Positions 1 to 5,370 of a stretch of DNA of 5,370 nt are shown here, in pieces. The number at the start of each line of letters is the position of its first letter. Positions within the stretch are counted from its first letter, which is position 1. Position numbers and translations under genes: made by a program. The DNA comes from Candidatus Hydrogenedentota bacterium. GTDB taxonomy: Bacteria > Hydrogenedentota > Hydrogenedentia > Hydrogenedentales > SLHB01. The notes below the pieces were generated by a model, which searched no databases, was not told where the DNA came from, and saw only the letters and a list, made by a program, of their open reading frames with translations. The stretch lies in the NCBI GenBank assembly GCA_003552485.1, contig PUMX01000535.1, forward strand, positions 1 to 5,370, written 5' to 3'.

Positions 1-278
1 CGCATGCGCTGGAGGATGTTGGTGACCTCGCTAAGGTCGCCCTCCGCCGTCTGCACAAGGCTGACGCCATCCTGCGCGTTGCGTTGGGCCATCTGCGTGC
101 CCTTCACGATCGAGTTGAAGTTTTCCGCAATGGACAGGCCCGCGGCATCGTCGGCCGCGCGGTTGATGCGCAAGCCGCTGGAGAGGCGCTCGAGGCTCTT
201 GTTCAACTCATTTGTTGAACGGCCAAGGATGCGCCCCGTATTCAGTGCCGCCATGTTCGTGTTGATATTTAGTGACAT
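1..278 (-). CDS. fliC: Flagellin, N-terminal part (gene runs off the left edge)
   Basis: This is the subunit of the flagellar filament, exported through the flagellar type III apparatus and polymerised outside the cell. The 92 visible residues form the conserved N-terminal D0/D1 coiled-coil region. They include the start MSLNINTNMAALN, then RLSSGLRINRAADDAAGLSIAE (from about residue 31) and the NAQDGVSLVQTAEG segment (about 67-80). The reading ends at ILQRM, just before the conserved R-E-L-A-V-Q stretch expected next. There is no signal peptide, as expected for flagellar export. The ATG at 278 is fixed by an AAGGAGG ribosome site seven bases upstream and by alignment to the usual flagellin N-terminus. 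The rest of D1, the variable domain and the C-terminal D0 lie outside the window. The gene sits behind its own candidate sigma-28 promoter and a long structured leader, so it is probably expressed separately from the EamA gene upstream. The family call is very secure; the symbol (fliC, hag or fla) is by convention only. Confidence 0.97.
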   Translation of the reverse strand, partial: MSLNINTNMAALNTGRILGRSTNELNKSLERLSSGLRINRAADDAAGLSIAENFNSIVKGTQMAQRNAQDGVSLVQTAEGDLSEVTNILQRM

Positions 279-285
279 ACTTTGT

Positions 286-292
286 CCTCCTT
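286..292 (-). promoter_or_regulatory. Flagellin ribosome binding site (AAGGAGG) inside a CsrA-like sequence
   Basis: On the minus strand AAGGAGG lies seven bases before the flagellin ATG, a near-perfect Shine-Dalgarno that fits a highly expressed protein. The surrounding bases read ACAAGGA, identical to the core (ACARGGA) of the CsrA-binding consensus RUACARGGAUGU. The full 12-base alignment matches at about 9 positions. The ribosome site is certain enough; a role in CsrA binding is inferred. Confidence 0.85.
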
Positions 293-307
293 GTTTGTTA
301 GCGCTTT

Positions 308-329
308 GCCGAAGTCTCCGTTCTTCGAC
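308..329 (-). promoter_or_regulatory. Flagellin leader hairpin with GGA in the loop (candidate CsrA site)
   Basis: On the minus strand GTCGAAG (329-323) pairs with CTTCGGC (314-308), giving seven base pairs with one U-G. The eight-base loop is AACGGAGA. A GGA exposed in a hairpin loop is the hallmark of CsrA/RsmA sites. The loop GGA (319-317) lies 29 bases upstream of the GGA in the Shine-Dalgarno, a distance one CsrA dimer could bridge. The hairpin is seen directly; protein binding is inferred and no csrA or fliW gene is in the window. Confidence 0.45.
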
Positions 330-340
330 GCTTTCGGCCA

Positions 341-358
341 GGCCAACTCGCTTTGGCC
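341..358 (-). promoter_or_regulatory. Perfect 6-bp hairpin in the flagellin leader
   Basis: On the minus strand GGCCAA (358-353) pairs perfectly with TTGGCC (346-341) around the loop AGCGAG. It lies 11 bases upstream of the GGA-loop hairpin. No T-run follows it, so it is not an intrinsic terminator. It may stabilise the leader or help present the downstream hairpin. The structure is clear from the sequence but its function is unknown. Confidence 0.4.
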
Positions 359-458
359 TTGGCTCACCCCACATCCGGCGGCCAGAGTTGATAGGCGCCT
401 GGCTGTCCCAGTTCGACCTGCGTCCGTCGTTACCCTGAATTTCCGCCTTGCTAGTGGT

Positions 459-486
459 TCATCGGCCACGTTGGCCGTTTTCTTGA
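459..486 (-). promoter_or_regulatory. Candidate sigma-28 (FliA) promoter for flagellin
   Basis: The minus strand reads GCCGATGA at 466-459, seven of eight matches to the FliA -10 consensus GCCGATAA. A poorer -35 lies upstream: CAAG (485-482) at the standard 15-base spacing, or TCAA (486-483) at 16 bases, against the consensus TAAA. Late flagellar genes such as flagellin are typically FliA-dependent, which supports the call. Initiation would fall near 452, leaving a leader of about 170 bases. The weak -35 is the main doubt. Confidence 0.5.
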
Positions 487-581
487 GGAAAGATCGAAGC
501 CCTGCCGGAAGACAGTTGTTGCCGGAGAGACAAAAGCAGGGTCGTTTGGAGCGTTCGGCGGAACCAGCAAGCAAGACAAGT

Positions 582-604
582 GCGTTTTGTAACAAAATAA
601 ACGC
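582..604. repeat. Nested inverted repeat, GCGTTT...AAACGC around TTTTGTAACAAAA
   Basis: The plus strand shows a perfect outer inverted repeat, GCGTTT (582-587) and AAACGC (599-604). A perfect 6+1+6 palindrome, TTTTGT-A-ACAAAA (585-597), overlaps it. The outer arm shares bases 602-604 with the candidate terminator stem, so the two RNA foldings would exclude each other. It may be part of the transcription stop or a protein-binding site; the sequence does not decide. Confidence 0.4.
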
Positions 605-629
605 TCTGTCCCGTAAAAAAATCGGAGCG
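591..629 (-). terminator. Candidate intrinsic terminator after the EamA transporter gene
   Basis: Just beyond the EamA stop on the minus strand, CGCTC (629-625) can pair with GAGCG (606-602). An inner CG/CG pairing surrounds a seven-T loop, with an unpaired segment of about five bases on the 3' side. The stem is followed immediately by TTTATTTTGTT (601-591). Position, stem and T-rich tail fit a Rho-independent terminator separating the upstream unit from flagellin. The stem is short and interrupted, so efficiency is uncertain. Confidence 0.45.
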
Positions 630-631
630 CG

Positions 632-1576
632 CTATTCGGTGAGCTCGATGGCGTGGCGGCGGGAACGCAGCACAAGAAAACTGCCCGTCAGCAGCGCGAC
701 CGCGCCAATCCACTGGATGGCGTTCAGCCGCTCCTCGGGCCAAATCATGACGGCCAATATAAAGGTGATCAGCGGGTTCAGCAGTTCAACACTGCCGCAG
801 AAGGCGGACCCCAGATGTTTTTGTGCAAAATGATAGGCGGGATGGGCGGCGGCGATAGGAAACAGGGCAGAGAAGATGAGGAGCAGGCTAGTGTCTCTGT
901 CAAGCCCGAGCACAGCGGCGGGGTTTCCGAAGAGCACCGACAGCAGGCCCAGCCCGGCCGAGCAATAGACCGCGAGCATCGTGAACATGGCGACGGGATG
1001 CAGGCCGAAGGCGAGGCGTCTGGCCGTGACGACATAGATCGCCCAGCACACGGCGGCCATGAAGAGCATCAGCGCGTAGCGATCAATACGGGGCGCCAGC
1101 GAGCCGGGATCCTGCGCGAGCACCAGCGCCACACCGGTAAGGCTCAGCAACGTGCCCACGATATAAGGTAGGCTCTTTATCACGCTGCGCTCCTCGCGAA
1201 AGAGGACGAAGCTTAGGAGGATGACGAACAGCAGACCCAGCTTCAGAAGGAGTTGCGCGATCGTCGGGGTGGCGCCAAAGCAGGCGGCGGTCAGTAGGTA
1301 CTGGAATACCACGAGAACAACGCTCAACGCCGCCAACGGCCGCCATTGCCGCACGGCGTCCGCGAGTTGACGCGGCAGCCATATGAGACATAGGAGCGTC
1401 AACGCCAAGGCGGCGCAGGAGTAGCGCACGAAGGCCTGGGTGAAGGGGTCAAATGGTTCGCTGAGAAAGCGGATGAGCACCGGTGAAAGCGCCCATCCGA
1501 TCACGCCAACGCTCAACCCCCCATACGCCGCGGGGGACCGGCGAAGATCCTCGGGAATAGGGGCGGGCTGAGTCAT
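632..1576 (-). CDS. EamA-domain (DMT superfamily) inner-membrane transporter
   Basis: A 314-residue integral membrane protein with the size and layout of the ten-helix drug/metabolite transporter family: two EamA repeats of five helices each. Hydrophobic segments lie at roughly 17-38, 45-67, 79-99, 104-126, 134-153, 166-184, 196-216, 229-250, 256-278 and 286-304. Each repeat ends in the usual pattern: a Pro/Phe-rich helix, an acidic-basic turn (FREER near 126-130; WPEERL near 279-284), then a closing Gly-rich helix. The tail is short and basic. Relatives export amino acids, nucleosides or other small metabolites, usually with proton exchange; the substrate cannot be read from sequence. The ATG lies 12 bases after the leuB stop without a clear Shine-Dalgarno, which suggests translational coupling to leuB. 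Its place behind leuB allows, but does not prove, a role in handling branched-chain amino acids or their precursors. The family call is strong and the function open. Confidence 0.9.
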   Translation of the reverse strand: MTQPAPIPEDLRRSPAAYGGLSVGVIGWALSPVLIRFLSEPFDPFTQAFVRYSCAALALTLLCLIWLPRQLADAVRQWRPLAALSVVLVVFQYLLTAACFGATPTIAQLLLKLGLLFVILLSFVLFREERSVIKSLPYIVGTLLSLTGVALVLAQDPGSLAPRIDRYALMLFMAAVCWAIYVVTARRLAFGLHPVAMFTMLAVYCSAGLGLLSVLFGNPAAVLGLDRDTSLLLIFSALFPIAAAHPAYHFAQKHLGSAFCGSVELLNPLITFILAVMIWPEERLNAIQWIGAVALLTGSFLVLRSRRHAIELTE

Positions 1577-1588
1577 GGGAACAACACG

Positions 1589-2692
1589 CTAGGCCCCGAG
1601 TACGGCGCCGGCTACGCGATCGCCAAAGGCCGACGTCTCGATCACGTGTTGGCCGCCTTCGGGGTCGCCCAGATCGGGGGTGGTGTAGCCAGCGCCGAAG
1701 ACGTCGCGGATGGCGGCCCAAATCGCCTTGGCTTCCTCGTCCATGCCGAAACTCTTTTCGAGCATTAGGGCAACCGACCCAATCATCGAGTACGGGTTGG
1801 CTATGCCCTGGTTGGCGATATCCGGCGCTGACCCGTGACTCGGTTCGTAATAGGACTTCTGCTCGCCGATACAGGCCGACGGCATCAACCCCAGCGAACC
1901 CAGCAGGCCTCCGCCCAAGTCGCTGAGGATGTCGCCGAACATGTTCTCCATAACCATGACGTCGAATTGCGTGGGCTTGAGGCAGAGCAGGGTGGCGGCG
2001 GCGTCGACGATGACATGCCGCACCTCGACGTCGGGGTATTCCGGGGCGATTTCCTCGAGAATCTCGTTCCACAACACGCTCGACATGAGCACGTTGCTCT
2101 TATGCACGTTGTGCAAGACCTTCTTGCGTTTGCGCGCCTCCTTGAACGCCACGTGCATGATGCGGGCGATCTGGTCCTCGTCGTAGTCCAAGCTTTCCTT
2201 CACGTAGCGGCGCCCCTGGGCGTTGACGCCTTGCTCCTTGCCGCCGAAGTACAGTCCGCCCACCAATTCACGGACCATCATGATGTCGATGCCGCCTTCA
2301 ATCACGCGCGGCTTCAAGGGCGAGAAGTGCGCAAGTTCCGGCGGCAAGTAGACGGGCCGGAAGTTGGCGTACGTCATGTAGCGGCGCCGCAACGGCAGCA
2401 GCCCGCCGCGTTCCGGTTGCTCCTCGACGGGGATCTTCTTTGATTGCTCGTGGCTGAGGCCGATAGGCCCCTTCAAAATCGCGTCGGCCGCGTCGCAGAG
2501 CGCCTTGGTTTCCTCGGGAAAGGAGGCGCCCGTGTCGAAGTAGGCCTGGCCGCCGAACGGAGCGTATTTGAGCTCGAACACAACGCCGCTTTTCTGTTCC
2601 ACGGCTTTGAGGACTTTGACCGCTTCGCGGGTGATTTCCGGTCCGATCCCGTCGCCCTCGAGCACGGCGATGGTGAATGACTTCTTGGTCAA
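1589..2692 (-). CDS. leuB: 3-isopropylmalate dehydrogenase (TTG start)
   Basis: This cytosolic NAD-dependent enzyme oxidatively decarboxylates 3-isopropylmalate to 2-oxoisocaproate in leucine biosynthesis. At 367 residues it has the normal family length. Visible landmarks: GDGIGPE at 13-19; the substrate loop QPERGGLLPLR (92-102), very like the E. coli LeuB loop as I remember it, with the hydrophobic Leu-Leu pair associated with isopropylmalate; R102, R112 and R141; Y148 in GGLYFG; catalytic K198; metal-binding D230, D254 and D258 (MFGDILSD); and the NAD-site HGSAPDI (286-292) with GIANP. Oddities: HKSNVL replaces the usual DKANVL, VDAAA replaces the usual VDNA, and the GGPKW-like loop reads GPIGLSHEQ. 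These leave some room for a related beta-decarboxylating dehydrogenase. The TTG start is set by an AAAGGA site and by the distance to GDGIGPE. No leuA, leuC or leuD is visible. It probably forms an operon with the EamA gene, and perhaps with the ligase-TPR gene 81 bases upstream. Confidence 0.88.
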   Translation of the reverse strand: MTKKSFTIAVLEGDGIGPEITREAVKVLKAVEQKSGVVFELKYAPFGGQAYFDTGASFPEETKALCDAADAILKGPIGLSHEQSKKIPVEEQPERGGLLPLRRRYMTYANFRPVYLPPELAHFSPLKPRVIEGGIDIMMVRELVGGLYFGGKEQGVNAQGRRYVKESLDYDEDQIARIMHVAFKEARKRKKVLHNVHKSNVLMSSVLWNEILEEIAPEYPDVEVRHVIVDAAATLLCLKPTQFDVMVMENMFGDILSDLGGGLLGSLGLMPSACIGEQKSYYEPSHGSAPDIANQGIANPYSMIGSVALMLEKSFGMDEEAKAIWAAIRDVFGAGYTTPDLGDPEGGQHVIETSAFGDRVAGAVLGA

Positions 2693-2773
2693 TGGTTGTT
2701 CCTTTCCGCTTCGTATGGGTTTCTGAAGGGGCTTGTCCGCGCTCTTTAGCCGCCATGGCGCGCGCTGGCCCGG
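2693..2773. other. 81-base gap between the ligase-TPR gene and leuB
   Basis: It holds the leuB ribosome site and a perfect 10-base palindrome CGCCATGGCG (2751-2760), but no stem followed by a T-run and no convincing -35/-10 pair. This is consistent with read-through from the upstream gene, though a weak promoter cannot be excluded. Confidence 0.5.
2700..2705 (-). promoter_or_regulatory. leuB ribosome binding site that fixes a TTG start
   Basis: The minus strand reads AAAGGA (2705-2700), seven bases before TTG (2692-2690). No in-frame ATG lies close upstream, and the next internal Met codons come well after the essential GDGIGPE loop. TTG is therefore the supported start, and the rarer codon may lower translation. 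Confidence 0.7.
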
Positions 2774-5370
2774 CTAGTGATCCAGCGCCGTCATCTCTTG
2801 CTGGAGTAACGCGCGGCTTTCTTCGTCCAATTCCGGGGAATCCAGGATCATCTCGTATTGCGCGCGCGCTTCCTCGGTCTGTCCGGCCTGCGCAAGCACG
2901 CGGGCGTATCCCGCGCGGTAATGGACATTTCCCGGTTCTTCCACAATGGCCTGGCGCAACGTGCGCACGGCGGCCTCATGCTCGCCCTGGGCCAGCTGCG
3001 TCTCCGCCTGCAACGCAAAGGCGGTAGCCCGGTCCGCGCCTTCGATCAAAGGAAATGCGCTGGCAAGCAGTTGCAGAGCGTCGTCGTAGGCATGGGCGTG
3101 GAAATACACTTTCGCCAAGCGCAGCAGGACCGATCCGGCGGCGTCCTCGGCCAGATTGCGTTGAGCGAGTTCATCAACGAGAAGATCCGCCGCCCAATGC
3201 AGACTGGGTGACGGCGCCTCAGCGCCCGCAGCCGCGCGAATGGACAGATCGCGCAATGATTCAACGGCCTCGACGTACTCCGGATCACCCCCCTCGTAGG
3301 CGGTCACGAGCACATCCACAATTGCGGCCTCCAGCGTCCCCTCGCCTTCCAAACCTACTTGCGCCCGCTCCAAACCGCGGCGGATCGCGTCTGTTTGCCC
3401 GCTTTCCCGGGCGAACCCCGAGAGAAGCTGCCAAGTTCTAGGCGATTGCGGGGCGAACTCGCATACATTCAACAAATGCTCTTCGATCCGTTCCTGATCG
3501 CCGTCGCGCTGCTGCAACGTCTGCGCAAGCGTCTGGTGCAGTTCGGCCCGCGCCTCGGCTGGCAGGTCCGCGCGATCTAGCGCCGTATGGGCGGCCTGCT
3601 CGAACACGTCAAACCGACCCTGATTCTGCGCATAGCGCAGAAACAGGCGCCACAGGCTCAAGTTGGCGGGCTCCCGCTCGACCCCGCGCGTCAACGCCTC
3701 TTCGGCGTCATCTGGGCGGCCAAGCGCGAGCCGCGCATGCGCCATGAGGCGGAACATCTCGCCTTGGGAGGGCGAGCCATAGCGAAGCGCCTTCTCTGCG
3801 TGGGGCTCAACGCGGGCCCACAGCTCCGCCGCGGCCGCTTCGTCCTGCGTGAGCTGCGCAGCCTCAAAGGCAAGCGTCTTACCCTTGATTTCGTGAAACT
3901 CGTACGCCGGCTCGCAAAGGTCGATGCCACGCCGCGCAACGGCTTTGGCTTCTTGCAGCAACGCCATGCGCTCAGCGGCCGCGAGGGAATCTACGCCCGG
4001 CTGAGGCGGAGTCACGGCTATCGCCATGGCGGTGTGCGCTAACGGTATGAGCGTCTCGGGATAATACGGGTTCTTCTGCTCGGCCAGCCGCAAGGCTTCC
4101 AATGCGCGTTTGGGCTGCTCCAAGCTGAGATGCGCCATAGCCCGTTCGCGGCTTGGCGCCCAATCCCACGGCTTGAGCCGTTCCGCCTCGGTAAAGTGCG
4201 CCGGCGCAGCGTGGGGGATGCCCCAGTACATGGCGCCGCGGCCCCGTTGCGTGGCGGTCTCGCCGAGATACACCCGCGTGGTCAAGATAGCCACGCCCAA
4301 CGCCGCGCCCACCACGGCAACGCGCCATGCCGCCGCGCGAAATCCCAGCCACTTGGCGGCGGGCGGCGCATGGGCCCCAAGGTGAAGCCCTTCAAGCCAG
4401 CCGAGCGCGACGAACAGCAAAGCGGCCGTGACCGGCACGCGCAAATTAAAGCCGAAGAACGAGTCCACGGCGAACGCCGTGAAGAATGCGGCCAGCGTGT
4501 ATCCAAGATAGCGGCGCCGCCGGTCTTCGCCGGCCGAATAGGCCAGATACAAGCTGTGGCCCACGGCGAAGATGAGGATGGCCAAGTACAACGCAGCCGC
4601 TGGCATGCCGGCGTCAACGGCCATCTCGAGGTAGTCATTGTGCACGTTCTGGTTGAACATCCGTTGCGTGGCGTACCAGTGCTGTTCGTAATCCGTCCAA
4701 TAGTTGGCGTTAACGATTTCGTAGTTACCGGGGCCGTAACCGGTCACGGGCTGATCAAGGATCATCCGCGCCGCGCCGTGATAGCTGTTGTACCGCAACA
4801 AGAGCGAACCATCTACGGGATACCAGGTCCCAGCGCGAGCATGATGCCATGTCAGCGCCGCGCCGAGGCCTGCCACACCGATGAGGGCCGACAAGCCGAG
4901 CGCCGCGCCCGTGGCGGTGACCGGCCGTTTCACGTAACGGAACGCCAACTGCGCTGACACCAACACCGCCGCCGCGGCGGCGAGTCCTAGCAGACTTGCG
5001 CGTTGCTGGGTCATATAGAGATGAAGCAGGGAGATGATCAGCATCGCCGTGGCGGGAATCTGGTAGCGGGTCGTCAGCAGACGGATATTCAAGATGATGC
5101 TGAGCAGGAGCGCGTGCGCCGCGAAGTTCGGATTACCAAAGCTCGCCGGCAATTGCTCGTAGATGCCCATGCCCTCTTCGGCCCATGGGAATGGATCAAG
5201 GCCCGCCCATTGGAGAAATCCGTAGAGAGAAGCTGCCGCCACCGCCACACAAAAGGCGAATGCTCCGCCGTGGATTTGCTCGGGCGTACGGTAGGCGTAC
5301 GAAGCTACCAGATACAGCAACGTCAACGCGCCCCAGTTTGCCACATATTGGAAACTGTGTCCCCAATACG
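2774..5370 (-). CDS. O-antigen ligase/polymerase-like (Wzy_C) membrane protein with long C-terminal TPR region, N-terminus off the right edge
   Basis: Residues are counted from a GTG at 5344. The frame stays open to the edge (reading YWGHSFQY just before that GTG), so the true start and probably several helices are missing. Part 1 (1-365) is polytopic membrane protein of the WaaL/Wzy/PglL group, which joins or polymerises lipid-linked glycans on the periplasmic side. Landmarks are GNPNFAA (70-76), QQRAS (113-117), a large periplasmic loop with R184 and GYGPGNYE (202-209), and HNDYLE (235-240). The histidine plus a Gly ten residues after the Asn (HN-x9-G) resembles the WaaL H[NSQ]x9G motif. 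Further helices follow to about 358. Part 2 (about 380-856) is helical, with TPR-like units near 384-425, 529-562 and three in a row at 740-838, probably periplasmic and scaffold-like. Whether it acts as ligase, polymerase or protein glycosyltransferase cannot be told, and no other glycan genes are visible. It may lead the leuB-EamA transcript. Confidence 0.88.
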   Translation of the reverse strand, partial: YWGHSFQYVANWGALTLLYLVASYAYRTPEQIHGGAFAFCVAVAAASLYGFLQWAGLDPFPWAEEGMGIYEQLPASFGNPNFAAHALLLSIILNIRLLTTRYQIPATAMLIISLLHLYMTQQRASLLGLAAAAAVLVSAQLAFRYVKRPVTATGAALGLSALIGVAGLGAALTWHHARAGTWYPVDGSLLLRYNSYHGAARMILDQPVTGYGPGNYEIVNANYWTDYEQHWYATQRMFNQNVHNDYLEMAVDAGMPAAALYLAILIFAVGHSLYLAYSAGEDRRRRYLGYTLAAFFTAFAVDSFFGFNLRVPVTAALLFVALGWLEGLHLGAHAPPAAKWLGFRAAAWRVAVVGAALGVAILTTRVYLGETATQRGRGAMYWGIPHAAPAHFTEAERLKPWDWAPSRERAMAHLSLEQPKRALEALRLAEQKNPYYPETLIPLAHTAMAIAVTPPQPGVDSLAAAERMALLQEAKAVARRGIDLCEPAYEFHEIKGKTLAFEAAQLTQDEAAAAELWARVEPHAEKALRYGSPSQGEMFRLMAHARLALGRPDDAEEALTRGVEREPANLSLWRLFLRYAQNQGRFDVFEQAAHTALDRADLPAEARAELHQTLAQTLQQRDGDQERIEEHLLNVCEFAPQSPRTWQLLSGFARESGQTDAIRRGLERAQVGLEGEGTLEAAIVDVLVTAYEGGDPEYVEAVESLRDLSIRAAAGAEAPSPSLHWAADLLVDELAQRNLAEDAAGSVLLRLAKVYFHAHAYDDALQLLASAFPLIEGADRATAFALQAETQLAQGEHEAAVRTLRQAIVEEPGNVHYRAGYARVLAQAGQTEEARAQYEMILDSPELDEESRALLQQEMTALDH

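Larger units (their letters stand above)
279..631. other. 353-base intergenic region between the EamA gene and flagellin
   Basis: No reading frame here looks like a real gene. From the EamA stop leftwards it holds four things: a T-rich hairpin (about 591-629), an AT-rich inverted repeat (582-604), a candidate sigma-28 promoter (459-486), and a flagellin leader of about 170 bases with hairpins at 381-403, 341-358 and 308-329, followed by the ribosome site. GGCC-containing words are frequent in the leader and three copies resembling GGC(C)(G)AAAGCG occur between 302 and 358. I compared the leader by eye with the cyclic-di-GMP-I and cobalamin riboswitch cores and saw no match. Confidence 0.75.

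Noticed and set aside
279..452. Cyclic-di-GMP riboswitch in the flagellin leader
   Set aside because: Flagellar genes are sometimes controlled this way, but the conserved core words of the class I riboswitch are not present by eye.
282..833. Plus-strand open frame of 183 codons over the intergenic region and the end of the EamA gene
   Set aside because: It runs antisense to the flagellin leader and the EamA C-terminus, shows no recognisable domain and has low-complexity composition. It looks like a chance frame in GC-rich DNA.
1835..2443. Plus-strand open frame of 202 codons antisense to leuB
   Set aside because: Its His/Val/Asp-rich composition is the typical reverse-complement image of a GC-rich gene, and leuB is unambiguous on the other strand.
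2708..2740. Possible sigma-70 promoter for leuB (CGGACA, then CATACG after 16 bases)
   Set aside because: Both elements match the consensus poorly, so it is not strong enough to annotate.
2298..2756. Minus-strand frame starting with ATG at 2756 upstream of leuB (possible leader peptide gene)
   Set aside because: It overlaps about 390 bases of leuB in another frame, is Arg-rich without a Leu run, and has no attenuator structure after it, so a leucine leader peptide is not supported.
2751..2760. Perfect palindrome CGCCATGGCG
   Set aside because: Ten bases in GC-rich DNA, with no loop and no T-run. It is expected by chance and cannot act as a terminator.
4130..4957. Plus-strand open frame of 275 codons antisense to the ligase-TPR gene
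   Set aside because: Arg/His-rich with no domain signal, and fully covered by a minus-strand gene with clear motifs.
1..5370. The ligase-TPR protein as a flagellin glycosyltransferase
   Set aside because: Flagellin is normally glycosylated in the cytoplasm before export, whereas this enzyme family acts in the periplasm. The genes are also separated by two others and a candidate terminator.

Overview
The window (5370 bases, GC-rich) carries four protein genes, all on the minus strand. Transcription order runs from the right edge to the left edge: (1) the C-terminal part of a large O-antigen ligase/polymerase-like membrane protein fused to a long TPR region; (2) a 3-isopropylmalate dehydrogenase (leuB) with a TTG start; (3) a ten-helix EamA/DMT-family transporter; (4) after a 353-base intergenic region, the first 92 codons of a flagellin. 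Both outer genes run off the window. I see no tRNA, rRNA, CRISPR array, insertion sequence, phage gene or integration site.

The flagellin, together with a Wzy_C-type glycan polymerase/ligase, indicates a motile bacterium, most likely Gram-negative. TTG is used as a start codon. The WaaL/Wzy-like protein with a very long TPR tail is common in large-genome environmental lineages, such as the planctomycete-like or Hydrogenedentes-like groups. That placement is only an impression, because nothing in the window fixes the taxonomy.

The ligase-TPR gene, leuB and the EamA gene could share a transcript. There are 81 bases between the first two and 12 bases between the last two, and I see no convincing terminator or promoter in either gap. 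The functions do not form one obvious pathway: surface glycan assembly, leucine biosynthesis and small-molecule transport. A T-rich hairpin after the EamA stop probably ends this unit.

The most informative non-coding stretch is the flagellin upstream region (279-631). It holds a plausible sigma-28 (FliA) promoter, a leader of about 170 bases with consecutive hairpins, one of which shows GGA in its loop, and a strong Shine-Dalgarno embedded in a sequence close to the CsrA-binding consensus. This resembles the known arrangement for CsrA control of flagellin translation, although here it is an inference from sequence alone. I found no clearly new multi-gene system in this window.
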